From: Parasponia andersonii
Taxonomy: Eukaryota; Streptophyta; Magnoliopsida; Rosales; Cannabaceae
Direction of reading: 5' to 3'
DNA: 64,000 nt
Assembly: GCA_002914805.1 (NCBI GenBank)
Contig: JXTB01000227.1
Span: forward strand, 478,953-542,952
Made by a program: the position numbers and the translations under genes. Under the pieces are notes generated by a model that worked only from the letters and a program-made list of their open reading frames with translations, had not been told where the DNA came from and did no database searches. Of this stretch, positions 1 to 12,886 are shown piece after piece. How positions within the stretch are numbered: the first letter of the stretch is position 1; every line of letters begins with the position of its first letter.

Positions 1-1226
1 ACGACTTAGACCAGAAGATTAATATATAATTACTGTTCACTATTTTATCTAATCGTAGCCATGAAATATATTTTATGTCATATATTTCTCTCTCTCGCTC
101 TTTTTTTCTAAAAAAAAAAAAACAAAAAAAGGAGCTGAAGCAAGCCTGCAGATTGCTTTTTTCCTTTTTTGATGGATGAATATTGATTATACGGTACAAA
201 AAAGAAACGGATCAGTAGGGACACCCGTGGTGGTTCAGTTTCACGTCTTAGTAATGGATCTTTTGACCCATTCTTTAAGCAATTAATTTAATTGTTGTCA
301 GTTGCCAGATTCCTCTAGTCCTTCCTATGGAATCGAGGCCATTCCATTACTTATTTTAATTTAATTGTTGTCACATTTATTCTGATTTCCATCATCCACG
401 ACTCTGCTATATTAATTGTCATTAAATTTCGTCGAAGTTTCCGTTGTTGACATTTTGCTTGCTTATTAATAATATATCTCGACAGAAGTATTGGTTCCAA
501 AATTTGGATGGGACTTTTCTAATTGTTTATGTATTTAAGGAGGGTGGGTTAGTTGTTCATTTATAATTCACGTGAATTGAAAACGTGAATGATTTATAAA
601 TAGGGGGAAACCCTATACTATGGGTCTTGGCAAGTGGTAGCAAAATCCTAATTGATTGTTTTGTGTTTTATGTTACCAAACGAATTATTAAATCAATAAG
701 GTAAAGGTCAAAGACAAATTTGATATACAATAAAGGTAAGGGCAAAGGCAAATTTGATATTGATGGGGAACTAAATTTTTATGCTCATAATTTGTTCATC
801 TCCACCTTTAATTTATGTAATCATTAGTATGGGTGCCACTTAAATTATAAGTGTCTACGTTTCCAAAAAAAAAAAAAGAAGATAAATTTGATATAAAATA
901 TCTCCGCCGACTGCATATAACAGCAACCATTTTATATTTTTGAGAAAAATAACGTGGAAGATGTTCGGTCATGGGTTTATGTGCCGGAATATAGAAGTTA
1001 GGCTATGGTCGTCCAATTAATCCATGACTAGCTAGGCTGACTTGTGAGTCAACAATATCAAATTAAAACGTGTGTGTTTTGGGTTAAAAGATCTTTTCTT
1101 GTAAAGCTTGTCTTATCTTGTTGCCATTGAATTAAACCCTTCAAAATATGAGCACATACTTCTCAGAACTAGAGAAATTCACCTAAAAGAAGGGGCTAAT
1201 TAAGCTACATCCTTATCAAGCAAGGC

Positions 1227-1259
<33 letters not shown>

Positions 1260-2573
1260 TCGAATGAATGAAAAATGTGAATCGTTAAAATAAATATTTA
1301 TTATGAAAAATGTGAATCGTTGAAATAAATATTTATTATAATGTGCTATTAGAATGAAAAAATTTGAATTGTTGAAAAAAAAAATATATAGATATATTTA
1401 AATGAATATGAGAATGGGAATGGACTGATCAATACCATTTTTTTTTACCATAATAATTTATAAAACACCACTAGGATAATTTGTAAAAACAAATATTGAC
1501 TCGGTTGTAGACATGCCAACAATACAAACTCATATGCTTGTTCAAATCCATTGTTGCAGCCCAAACACTTTGCAGCTTCAGTGAGACAGCCATATAATTT
1601 GAATTGAAAAGGGAACAGAAAACTTGATTTTATATAATAAAATTTCAACAAAAAAATGAAGAATCTCGAATTTTTATTTTTATTTTTTTGAAAAGTTCCA
1701 TATTTATTTAGAAAAATATCATCTTTAAAAATACTACCATTTTTAGTCTAATTATCTCAAGTAACTCGATGGGTTATCCAAATAACCTGATAGATTATCT
1801 AGAATACCTATAAAAAGTATCAATTTTTTTTAAAAAAAAAAGTGACTTCTTTTGAATATTTTTGAAAAGTATTATTTTTCTAAATTAATTTTAAAAAATG
1901 ATATATTTTTAAATAAATCCGAGATTTTTCAAAAAATTCCCAATTCAGAATTTTTCATTTTTCAGACTTTGAGCCTGGTGTTATCTGTAAGAAGCCCAAC
2001 TTGAAAATGAGTTAATTTCATTATGCATATTAATTACCAAAACCTTTCATTTGTTTTAGAAACATACTAGTTTTCACCATGTGTTTCTAGATATACAAAA
2101 TTAAACTTTTTTTCAGTTTGTCAAATTAGGCCGAAATAATCCCTTCTATGGACTTTTTTCTATTTTTATTTTAAAATGGCCAAAATGCCCATAGTTTAAA
2201 TAAATAGTCAACTAATCCATTAAATCTACAAATAAATGACTCAAGTGTCAAAAATTCGAATATATACTTAAAAGATTGTATAATTTTTATTTTTCTTTTA
2301 GTTGTAAGATTAAGAAAGTAGTTCCACTATGATTAATTTTGATTAGAGATGTTAGTAGTTAGTTTGAAAGCCAAAACCATTAACCAAACCATATATAGAA
2401 AATCTTATTTAGTCAGTTTGGCTGGAATGAAAGTTTTAAAGTGAACCAAACAAAACCAAACCATACGAGATTTAGTCGGTCTTAACTTGTAGGCTTGATA
2501 ATTTTGCACCATTGTAAAATCTTACAAATTGTAAACGTGTAGCCATCATTGTCTCAAATATATAACTATATAT
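1..2573. other. AT-rich intergenic DNA
   Basis: I see no coding region with a recognisable product. The stretch contains poly(A)/poly(T) runs and a (TAA)n microsatellite at about 1227-1259. A short near-duplicate pair sits at about 1265-1345 (ATGAAAAATGTGAATCGTT, twice). The short ORF at 1445-1651 on the minus strand has no family resemblance and is probably chance. Confidence 0.6.
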
Positions 2574-2812
2574 GGTTCTTAATCCAATAATTTTTTTTCT
2601 TTATCTATAGATATTTTTTTAAACCGTTGGATTATTATTTAATAACTATCATAATTTAAGTAGTTGAAAAGTAAATAATAAAAATAAATACCTATTATTT
2701 AATATTTTTTCTTTTCATATTTTATTATGAAAAGAATGTGTACGTTAATTAGGAAAATAATAGCTATACAGAGAAAAGAAAAAAAAAAGTACCTCCTGAA
2801 TCGATACCTTAT
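2574..2812. mobile_element. Diverged MITE copy (TA-flanked family, copy F)
   Basis: The ends read AATCCAATAATTTTTTTTC and, inverted, AAGTACCTCCTGAATCGATA, matching the terminal inverted repeats of better copies at 31864-32381 and 57926-58167. The internal CCGTTGGAT block is also shared. It is most like the copy at 58202-58430, sharing an ATAATTTAAGTAGTTGAAAA-like stretch, so the two may form a subfamily. It has no coding capacity. Confidence 0.6.
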
Positions 2813-2885
2813 ATATTCATATAACCAGAAGTTAATATTAAGTCGTCATTCATTATCTTTTTCATATAAGCTCTAACATAATTAT

Positions 2886-3290
2886 TGTTGGATTTAAAAT
2901 AATTTTCGTAACGGAAGATTGACTTAGGAATATTCAAAAATTTTATCAAAATAATTGACTGTATAAGTGCATAGTATTAATTCATAGAAAATAGGAACAT
3001 ACAAAGAGAATAGATCTAATACCTCTTGTAGCCTATCAGCGGATTCTAGTTTTACTGTTTTCTCAATCACGATCTTCCAATCCAAGCCTCAAGCACAACT
3101 GGATGAACGTGTAGGTGTTGCATACAATTTCTTAAAACTCACACTTTAGGTACTCGTAATTTTCTCAACACATGAGATTGCAAGAGTTTTGCTCTATAGA
3201 TAATATGAAGACTCTTTTTTGTTTCTCTCTAGTTTATGGAGGCTCTGCAGAAAAAATACGTAGTCTATCTCTATTATCTACTAGAGTTTC

Positions 3291-3336
<46 letters not shown>

Positions 3337-4785
3337 TAAACTATTTAATAAATAAACTATTAATCAAATTAATATATAATATAAATAAAACATAACCTTC
3401 TTTTTATCTATACTTATATATATATATATATATATAACTTAAAAACAGGAAAAACGTGACATTTTGTTTTATAAAGAAAACGTAATATATATATATAACT
3501 AATTAATCTAATTAATTAATATATATATAAATATATATATATATATAATAGCAGATAACTCCTTCAAAAAAGAGTGTTTCACTTTCAATCAGTTTCTTGA
3601 TTTCGGTTTATCTAATTATCTGATAATTAGATATTTTAAATTCAAAATTTAAACAAATTAGAAAACTTATCTCTCCATAAATTTAAATTAATTAATTTAA
3701 AATTAATTAATTAATAACAATTATTAATTACATATAGATAAATTATTTATCTAGACAAAATGTGCAGTAACAGAAATAATATAATATCCAATACAGTGTT
3801 TGTAAGAGGTGGAATTGGGGATCTATAGACCTGTAATTCAAGCTTCAACAAATTATGACAATTAATTAAACTCTTTAATTAATTTGTCTAATTTATTAAT
3901 TCCAGTATTACTCCGCTAAAAATCCAGAATTGCACTCTTAAAATTACAGAATTAATTTACTCAGAAAATAATGAGCAATCCATCGATTTAATCATTATAT
4001 GTAGTTCAATCTTCCATAGACAATTCATGATTAGAGCTAGGTTATATTCCGTTTACCTCTCCAATTACATCTTTATCCTTGTGTACCGTTGATTCTCTAA
4101 TGAACACTTAATTTATAAATCTATTAAAATTTAAGTACTCAAACTGTTCAAGTTCTGAATCAATACACAAGAGAATCATCTTTCTAGCTTCCTAATGGAA
4201 TGAATAGATTCCATATTTGTAAGTTACATTCTCATCTATTCATCTCATCATGCTCCCAAGATACAAGTATTTCGATTTGTTTAAAAACAAACCTTTAATA
4301 AGTATGTCAAAGAACATAATGCTATAAATAGGAGTCTATAACTACTCAAAATTAAGATTAATCTACATATGATCATCTAGTGACATTATTTGAACCCCCA
4401 ATAATTAAAGGAATTTATATAAGATTCAAATCATGTCTGCTCCAGTCTATATAATCAAATTATATAAAGTACCTCCATTGTGATGTCAACACATCAATAG
4501 TCCGGATAAAACTATTACATTCTCAATGTTAATAGACCGTACTAATAATATTTAATTAAAGATCCCAAACTTTAATTAATTATTACGGACTATATTTAGT
4601 TTATTATCCATAAATTTAATCCTCATGTATATAACACTTATATGTTAAATTTATGGTCAAATAAATAAAGCAGAGATTTTCTAATATTTAGTACCAATTA
4701 TGCACAAATTCAAATAAAAAAATATCATTTTAATAATTCAACAAATATTCAAAATATACTTGCTTTTAGGGCATAAACCCTAACA
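2886..4785 (-). mobile_element. Solo LTR (probably copia-type), minus orientation
   Basis: On the minus strand the sequence begins TGTTAGGGTTTATGCCCTAA and ends AATCCAACA, the TG...CA layout of a plant LTR. The length is 1,900 bp. The flanks are ATTAT (2881-2885) and ATCAT (4786-4790), a five-base target duplication with one mismatch. I see no gag or pol next to it, so it is best read as a solo LTR left by recombination. It contains several (TA)n tracts (about 3294-3331, 3417-3434, 3535-3546). The copia assignment rests on resemblance of the LTR start and is less certain than the LTR call. Confidence 0.7.
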
Positions 4786-4790
4786 ATCAT

Positions 4791-6157
4791 AAGTCAAATT
4801 TGAACTATAATTTAACTAAGTAATTAACAAAAACTTTAGAATTTGGTTTCGGAAAAGAACAAAAAACCCACTTGTCTTCTAGTAACAAAAGACAAAATTA
4901 AAAAAAAAATGCTAAAACACAGCAAAATACATAATTAAGTTTATAAGTCACAAGATCAACTTCATAATAGATATTAAAAAAAGGAAAAAATAAATACGAA
5001 ATTTTTATTGGTTTGACAGTTGGTTTTATTGGGCCGTTGGTTTCATATCCCAAAAGTAAAGGGAAATTGAAATAAATAATAGTAATTTTAACTAAAATGA
5101 ATTCTTAAGAGTGATTTGAAAAATGAATTTTTTATCAATGTTTTAATATTTTGTGACTTTGTATGACAGAGGATCACATAATTTGTAACTATTAATTAGT
5201 CATAAAAAAATCATAATATTATAATCATAAATTATGTAATCTTTCATTTTATAATTTGTGACACTATTAAAAGTATCAATTTAAAAAAAATTACTAAAAA
5301 AGTTATTTTGTTCCAAATTACTATTGTACAAGTCAATTTTCCAAACATAAGACTATTAACCAAATCAATTAACAGAGGACTTTTTAGCCAATTGGGTGAA
5401 TTTTATACAATAATTTGCAAAACAGCCTTTTTCAAACACAATTAAAAAATGACCGACTTTTAAAAATTATTTAAAAAATAATCATTTTTCATATTTAGTA
5501 TATTAAAATATATTGATTTATTTTTAAAAAATCGATTTATTTTTTTAAAAATTGATTTACTTTATTTAATATATCAAAATATATTGTTTCATTTTTTAAA
5601 ATTGATTTATTTTTAAAAAATTCATTTACTTTATAAAAAATTATAAACCAAAAAAGGATATTTATCAAAATAAAATTATTAGTTGGTCATTTATTAATAG
5701 GTGTAAAAAAGGTTATTTTTTTTTAAAATTGATATGAAAAAAGTCCTAAACACTCATTGATAAAATATGCTTTTTATATGTGGTCTAAACCAACCAATAA
5801 TCTAGAAGAACCAAGCGCTTTTATTTCAAATGGTTAGTTTTTTAACAACCATAATTTTGACTAAAGGTATTTGTGTCATTTTACAATATAATTTTGGCCA
5901 AATTCTCCGAGGGATACATTTGAGCCAATCTGATAAATTGAGATGCTAATTTTTGTGATTTTAAAACACTAGGTTAGAAATTGACATTTTGTTTTTTTTT
6001 TTTTAGAAGGAAGAATATAATAATGACAAAAGGAAAAAAGAAAATGTCTCCTCTTTCGGACTTGTTTTACATGACACAAAGGCTGGGCAATTAGATCTAA
6101 AACGAAATCTAATTTAGGCTAAGCCCAGTGGCAAAAGGGCCCTTGACCCAGGGACTA
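4791..6157. other. Intergenic DNA left of the MULE; possible displaced promoter at its right end
   Basis: No gene is visible. From about 5100 to 5760 the DNA is very AT-rich, with repeated TTTTTAAAAAATTGATTTA-like phrases that could be decayed transposon ends. At 6080-6145, immediately before the left MULE end, there are three site-II-like motifs (CTGGGC, AAGCCCAG, AGGGCCC), which are typical of promoters of plant housekeeping genes. Confidence 0.4.
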
Positions 6158-6235
6158 GAGAAATTGACTTGGCTACTTCTAAACGGAGCCAAAGTGACTT
6201 TTTTAGTTCAGTTTTTTAAAATGACTTTTTTACTA
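6158..6235 (+). repeat. MULE left terminal inverted repeat
   Basis: It starts GAGAAATTGACTT and contains three TGACT modules (about 6164, 6195 and 6221). The inner 30 bases match the inverted right end with only a few differences. The outer limit is uncertain by one to three bases. Confidence 0.7.
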
Positions 6236-6501
6236 CTTTCCACGGAGGAGAAAATCAAAAATACCCTTCTACTAGTCAAAACTCTATCAGAGCCTCCGAA
6301 ATTCATTTTCTTTCATTTTTTGTTTTATTTTTATTTTTTAAAATTTCGAAAACCCTGAACATGTTTTTTTTACAGAAGAGGAACTGTGAAGACCCCCCCA
6401 CCTTGCCCTTATTTTCGGACCCATAAACCCACTTCTCCTTTATTTTCTTGAAGCTCTACTCCCATAGCTTGCCTTTGCGTTTACTCTGTTGTGTGACGAC
6501 A

Positions 6502-6760
6502 ATGGCTAAAACGCAGTGGACTTGGAAAAAGAGAAAAGCAAATGAAGATTCTGACTTCGAAAATCCTCCTCCACAATCGGCATTACCGAGGATGTCACCG
6601 AGGTTGAAAAAGCTGAAAATAAAGGGAGAGGGAACGGTATCCTCACCTTTCTGCGTATCTACACCAGCAACCAAAACGATAACGAAGAAGCCAAAAGAGA
6701 AGGTGAAAACAAAAGAGGTGAAAAAGCAAAAGGCCGAAGAAGAAAAGTTAAGAATGTCCT
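6502..6760 (+). pseudogene. N-terminal exon of the MULE-borne DUF1985-Ulp1 gene
   Basis: An open frame beginning ATGGCTAAAACGCAGTGG encodes a very basic, low-complexity N-terminus (MAKTQWTWKKRKANED..., then many Lys-Lys and Lys-Glu pairs), which looks like a nuclear localisation region. It begins about 340 bp inside the left TIR, where the first exon of the captured gene is expected. The open frame runs on to 6912, but beyond about 6760 the residues become hydrophobic and AT-driven, so the exon probably ends near the EEEKL residues. I cannot place a convincing splice donor. Assignment to the Ulp1 gene is by position and composition; no conserved domain lies in this piece. Confidence 0.5.
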
Positions 6761-7659
6761 ATTTTCTGTGTATGATGATTTTACGTAAAGGAAATTTGTG
6801 TATTTGGATGAAGGTTGCATTTTTTATGGTAAAAATCCTAAGTCGTAAATTTGTAATTTATGAATGTAGTAGGTATATTATTTTATTTTATTTTTTTGCA
6901 AAGAAATTTTGAATATAGTTGGGAGATTGCTTTTCATGTCTCATTTTTGCAATTTTATGTTAGAAGTTAATATATATGCATTGTAGGAAAAAATGTTCCA
7001 ATGGCACAAATTTTGTGACTTATAGTTACCGATTAGATCGTTTATTTTAATTTATGCAATATTATCACAATTATGTGACATGCAATCACATATATTTGAG
7101 TATTAATTTTTATGATATGGTTTTTCATGTGAATATTAGAATGTGTGAATTGGAAGCATTTTCGACTATTGTTATGAACCTTATATTTTGATTATTTGCA
7201 TTTGATTTTAAAATCATAAATGGTTTTGGAAAATGGGGAGACTGCATTATTAGGCATTGTTTTGTTTTTGCAAGTTCTTGTTTTACATGAGTATATGCGA
7301 CGTCTAGTCACAAACATGTGAATATCATAAAAGTTGTGACTGTAAGTCACAAATATGGACTACTGTCATGTATTCTGTGACTATAAGTTATGGTGTTTTA
7401 TATGAATTCTGTGTAAATTATTGGCATTGTTATGCATTATTTAAGAACTATTAATTAGCCAATATGAATATATAATTGTTTATTATAAGATAGGCATAAT
7501 GTTTTGACTCTGAGTCACAAACATTGTGCCTTGTTTGCTTTTGTAAAGCTTGTACAGGATTAAATGCAATTTCTACATCTATTATTAGGTTAGAAATTAA
7601 TATTTGAGTCTGAAGAGAGTAAAGTCAGACAAGGAAAGATCAGTTATTTTGGTCGCATT

Positions 7660-8090
7660 TCTAGTTGTATAGCATACATCAAAAGCAAAATTGACTGAAG
7701 TACAAAGGAAAATGTTCTCTGAAACTTGTTTTGGGCATTTCCTAAAAGTGAAACAGCTTACTTCTTCTTTACAAATAATTAATCAGTTGATAATACGGGT
7801 GGTAGAAGTTCTAAGATATAAAGGTAACGACAAAGTATTCTGAAGACATGGTGCTTATTACTGATTCCAAGAAAATGTTTGTGGTATATTGGTGAGCTTT
7901 GCCATTCAAGACATGATGCTTATTACTGATTTGAGGTGTGATGGAGATACCAATGAAAAGTTTTGGAAAACCAAAGTGAGCAAACATATAGGTCCTACTT
8001 ACTTCAGTGATAAGGATACATTGAAAAGGCAGAGCATAAAGATTGTATTTAATCTAGTGCCAATGCAAAATAATGACGATATTATATAGG
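7660..8090 (+). pseudogene. DUF1985-like domain of the MULE-borne protease gene
   Basis: Two blocks resemble DUF1985, which precedes the Ulp1 domain in many plant MULE-captured proteases. The first (from about 7700) reads MFSETCFGHFLKVKQL, like the family's TCFGHFL signature. The second (7889-8089) contains MMLITDLRCDGDTNEKFW, corresponding to the 'LVTGLxC' segment. A frame change between the blocks, around 7800-7890, breaks the domain. It lies between the basic first exon and the Ulp1 domain, in the expected order. Function in the intact family is unclear. This copy is not translatable as one chain. Confidence 0.6.
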
Positions 8091-8092
8091 GA

Positions 8093-9000
8093 TTTTATAT
8101 GTGGTATAGAATATACTAGATAGATCAGTTAATCAATACTAGTTGATTAAATCTCTATAAAAAGAAGCATGACATCTAATCTAAGAGTACAGTATTAGGC
8201 CTTTAGTGGAGTGTCCTCTTTACTAATAGTATTTATATAAATATTATAATAAGAGTTATTATATATTTATCATATTATTGGAGCTTATATTATTTAGATT
8301 CATCAGGTCTATTGTCTAACTCAACAAAGCTCATTAATTGATTGGTGGTATTTGTAAAATTATTTTCATAAAATTGTGTAAAATAATGATTCTACACAAA
8401 AGTTGGTATTTTTATAAATAAGTTACATGAGTTGGACATATTTATAAAAATACAAAAGAACAAGCCCATTCATAGTTGGACTGGGATTAGCAGTTTTGGG
8501 CTATATATATAAGATATATGAGAGAAAAAACTGTACAATAACATATACAATACTACACGTGAAACACAAAAAGAGAGAGAAGGGAGAATTTCGGCCAAGG
8601 CTAAGAGGAGAGGAGAGAAAAAGTTTCTTGCAATTTCACAGTCTCATCTCACATCCCGATGTTCCAAAAGATCAAGAAGGTATTCTTAATCGTTTTCCAA
8701 CAAAGGATTCAACTTAGTGCTTACTCGCTTTATCAACCAAGAGCAAGAGCATAGACAATATAATTTAGGGTTGGAGATTTGATCACCATCAACAAGAAGA
8801 TCAAAGAAAAATACGTTGTAAAAGATAAACCCTAATCTTATCTCTAGGGTCTGTGCATCTAGATTTGATTTTTTTTTTCTTTTTTATACATGATCCTGTA
8901 TATGATATATACATGTTCTATAGTTATGAAAACTGTTTTCATGTAAAAATTTTAAAACTTAAATCCGCAAATTTTTCCGTTGTGTTCATGATGTGATCAC
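8093..9000 (+). mobile_element. LTR-like insertion (copia-type solo LTR or fragment)
   Basis: This stretch interrupts the DUF1985-Ulp1 gene and differs in character from its surroundings: none of the TGTGACT/AGTCACA motifs occur here. It has a TATA-like GGCTATATATATAAG (about 8499-8513) followed by an AG-rich leader, and it ends AATCCGCAAATTTTTCCGTT, a typical ending of plant copia LTRs. I could not find a target duplication, so both ends are approximate and an internal fragment is possible. Confidence 0.4.
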
Positions 9001-9199
9001 GCTATAGTTTGTATGCATGTATGATTTTTTCTAAATATTAGGTCAAAATACCATCATCTATGTCAGTCACAACTTTAAATAAGTGACTGTCTATCACAAC
9101 TTTAGTCATTTTAGTGATTTTTTTGTCATATTGTGTTTGAGTAGATGTCATATTTTTAATATAGTTTAGATAATGTACTGAGTAAATTAATTTGACTCA

Positions 9200-11520
9200 C
9201 TTTGATAATTTTTTAGTTAGAGGTCGTGCCAATGTCCTCTATGGATGAAAAATTGGAGCATCCGTACATTAAAGCTATTTTTGCAATGGAAAACGACAAG
9301 GAGGACATATTTTTGTTGAAGGGGAAACTTTTTTCAAAATCTGGTTTGAAAGAGAATACCGTACTTAATGACCATGATGAAGAACAATCCTGGATAGTAA
9401 TATGCTTATATTGTCGCGTATTGGAAAGGATCAAAGGTTTGATGGTAAAGATGAAAGAGCATCAACATCTTCAGACTTGGACTTAGAGTCAAGGCTCTGT
9501 AAAGTTGAGGATGAGTTTATCAGGATTAAAGAAGAGTTTCAAAGTTTTCAACACAAGCAGAAGGATGTTAAAACTATTTAAAAAAATGTGAAAATATGTT
9601 GCAGAAGCTGGTTAGTGTGCAAAAGGTAACAACTGGTGATGATACAAAAATAGGGGAGGGGAAGAAAAATATAGACAAAAAGAGGGGTGAAGGAAACTTT
9701 TAAAGTACTAATGTTGAGTATACAAAACAAGTAACAAGTTTGGGCGATGATGATGTAGATGAAGAGATTGGCAAAGAAGGTGAGAATGATAGGATGTCTG
9801 TTGATGAGAAGCAGGGAGAGGATGAAGAGATTGAGAAAGAATGATAGAAAAAAAAAAGAATGGTGTTGATGAGGAAGAGATAGGCAAAAATATAAAAGAC
9901 GAACAACAAAAGGAATTCATAACAGAAGATAATGCAGAGATAGAAGAAGAGGTAATATTTGATACAAGTCCTATGTTTTCTACAACTAACGTGGAAAAAT
10001 TTTTTGGTGGTACAACTGATGTAGACAAAGCTGTTGAAATTGTAACTTCGTGTCTGATGATGGGTGTTTATGTGACTTGGAGTCATAAATCTTGTGACTA
10101 GTAATTGAAAAAGTATAATTTTGTGTGTTTTATCATATTTTGTGATCTTGACATTATTTTCTTGGGACAAAATGAGTAAAGAGCAAGCCATAACATTGAC
10201 CAAGAAATGAACCTGGTTCAAGAGAATGCCACACCAATTTCCATGATACATGAGGACGAGAAGGCAATATATGATGCAACTCCCATGGTTTTGAAGGTAA
10301 CTTAACTTGATATTTTGTGGTTACAAGTCACAATTTTGTGACTCAGTTCACAATTCTAACTCAATGTCCTATATTTTTATCATTTTTGACTTCATATCTG
10401 AAGAGACTTACGAGTATCTGCCCCCCACATCATAGTGGGAAGAAAGAATATGAGAAACCATTGTTGAAGGTTAAATAAACATTTGTGACTGTAAGTCATA
10501 ATTTTGTAACTATAAGTTGTAAGTTCTGTGACTTATAGTCATAATTGTGAAGAGATGCCTTAATTACTTGGACTTTATTAGATCTTGATAGTATCTACTT
10601 TATTGATGAAGGAGGGTAGAGGAGAGTGCAAGTAATTCTCCAAAACATGTTGGGGACAAAGAGGATGACAATCCACTTACTAAGGTAAATTGATAACTTA
10701 TGACTATAACTTACACTTCAAGTTATACTTTGATACTTTTTGGTTGATTTATGAAAGATGACGAGGAGGATGCAACCAAGAACCCAAATCAATATGGTGG
10801 GAAAACAGAATATGAGAAACCACTGTCGAAGATAAATTAAACAATTCTGTGACTTACAGTCATAGATGTGAAACGATAGCTTATTTACTTCGACTTTATG
10901 AGATCTTAACAGTATCTGCTTTATTGATGAGGGGTGTAGATGAAAATGCAAGCAATTCTCCAAAATAACATGTTGGGGACAAAGAGGATGACAATCTATT
11001 TTCTAAGGTAAATTGAAAATTTAGAAATTCATGACTATAATTCACAATTTTCTGACTCAAGATCAGGGTGCCTTAATTAGTTTAACTTTGTAAGATCTTT
11101 TATACATTTTCTGTGATTTATGAAGGGACAAGATGAGCAGGATGCAAGCACTAACACAGAGGAACATGCTGGAGAAAAAAGTAAAGAGAGTTATTTAATA
11201 ATTTGTTATTTATAGTCATAATCTTATGACCAAGAGTCATAACTTGTATTACGAATTGTACTTTCTATTCTTGTTTTTACTATGACATGAAGCAGTAGAA
11301 AGCAAAAGTGATTGTACAAGTGAAGCAGGTTTGACGCATTGCAATCCAAACAAAGGGCTAGAGTCAGATTTTCTCTTTTTGAGAAAGCGGTAAAAAGCAC
11401 TGAAGAACATGTGCCTGCCAATAAAGAGGTTAGCAAGTCAAAAAACCGAGGAATGAATGGGGATTTCTGAGAAAATGCCCTTTTTCCTTTTGAGCCTGAA
11501 GAAGAATCTAATTAACAACT
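9200..11520 (+). pseudogene. Middle exons of the MULE-borne gene, acidic and repetitive
   Basis: After a likely splice acceptor (TTTTTTAG at about 9211) a frame opens with MSSMDEKLEHPYIKAIFAME (from 9238), then Glu/Lys/Asp-rich segments up to about 10100. From 10240 on there are several short exon-like blocks rich in Asp, Glu and Lys, often ending in AAG before GTAA- or GTTA-type donors. They are separated by AT-rich introns that each hold TGTGACT/AGTCA motifs. Two of these exon-intron modules are near-copies (see the repeat at 10385-11010). I recognise no domain. Acidic linkers of variable length are usual between DUF1985 and Ulp1. Many stops are present, so this is a relic. Confidence 0.45.
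10385..11010 (+). repeat. Tandem duplication of an exon-intron module (about 315 bp, two copies)
   Basis: The phrase CATGTTGGGGACAAAGAGGA and the following TGACAATC...CTAAGGTAAATTGA occur at about 10645-10695 and again at about 10969-11018. The preceding GAATATGAGAAACCA(C/T)TGT block occurs at about 10447 and 10809. Each unit contains two short exon-like segments and an intron with a TGTGACTTA(T/C)AGTCATA motif. This duplication therefore multiplied acidic exons of the captured gene. Confidence 0.65.
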
Positions 11521-11929
11521 GTTTAGGGCCTTTGATAGCTGGATCAAAATAGGCCTTGTAAAAGGCCACTAGAGGACATAAGTTTTGATATTAACGCAAA
11601 TTATCTTCTTAAATGAATCGATATAATTATTAGCAATTATTGTTCACAATTTGACTTTAATATGGGGATGTACATGTAAAGTATGGATATCATAATGAGC
11701 ACCTCATGAAGACATTGAATTTGGGTACCACCTCTACTAATCAAAAGAGTTGGTTATATGTTCTTTAGGAACCAAAATAATGGTTGTGGAATGATGTAAG
11801 TAATCAATTATTGCATTTCTTATGACCAATTATGTGACTATTTGTCACATATTATATGACTGCTTGTCATAATAATGATTGAATTAATGACATGTACTTT
11901 TTGTGCAATATATATGTACTTACTTTTAC

Positions 11930-12660
11930 TACTTGCGAAAGAAGCAGAAGTACAATATGGACCGATTAAAACAATCTTTCACCATAACAGATACATATTT
12001 TGCAAATAATGTTGAAACTACTTGGAAAGAATTCAAGAATTCTGGGAGAAAAATGATTGGGATCAACATTCAGCTCTTCGAAAGTACGTTTTTGGTGGTC
12101 ACTTGTCCTGCAGTTTTCCATGGACAGAAATAAATCAGGTGTACATTCCTATGAATGTTGAGACACTTAAGCATTGGATTCTTAGTCTTAGATCTATCAA
12201 TAAGGACCATCATGGTATATAATCCCCTAAAAGGTGATGAAGATGATGACACTATTATTAGGGAGAAGATAAAATCAATGACTACTCTTTGCCGATTCTG
12301 TTAGATTTTCTTGGCCTTTTTGCTGAGAAAAAAGATGACTATGGCTCTGCCCATTCAAAGTTGAGCATTGTCCCAATAGCCCATAACAAGATAACGCGTA
12401 TGTAACTTAATTTTGTTTTTGTTTTGTTTACATATTGTCATACTTGTTTTGATATTAGTTTTCAATTTTGTTTTGTGCAATGATAGTGGGGACTATGGGG
12501 TATTTATCATAAAATATGTTGAATATCTTATACATGAGTATGCAATTTCAGAGATCATTTAAGATAAGATGTCGGAAGCTGACATTTGAGCTTTATTCTC
12601 ATGTAATGGACAAGGAAGAGAATCAATTTGTTAGTGACTTAGAGAGAGATTAATTATGTT
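11930..12660 (+). pseudogene. Ulp1-like cysteine protease domain, catalytically dead
   Basis: The region encodes the core of a SUMO-specific (C48/Ulp1) protease. It has the segment INQVYIPMN, the catalytic His in KHWILSL (His codon 12172-12174), a helical stretch (LPILLDFLGLFAEKK, about 12290-12335), and after an intron SGDYGVFIIKYVEYLI (about 12486-12530). In the family the last motif reads GDCGVF; here the catalytic Cys codon is TAT (Tyr) at 12494-12496. The Asp region after the His is frameshifted. The C-terminal RCRKLTFELYSHVMDKEEN (12570-12620) is also family-like. The protease was evidently captured by the MULE and has decayed. Family membership is secure from the motif order; activity is excluded by the Cys change. 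Confidence 0.75.
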
Positions 12661-12886
12661 TAATCTTTTTTTGTGGTATTTTGTAATGTCTAAGTAATTA
12701 AGTTATGAAAATATATATGGAACCATTATTTTGTGACTCATGTGGTCAAGTACAAGGCCTGAAATACTATTATTATTTATTAGAACACGATGACTGTGTA
12801 TGTTTTATATTATTTTATTATTGCTGGTCACAATTTATATGACCCTAAGTCCCAGATATAAAGTCTCAAATATGAATTATGTGTAG

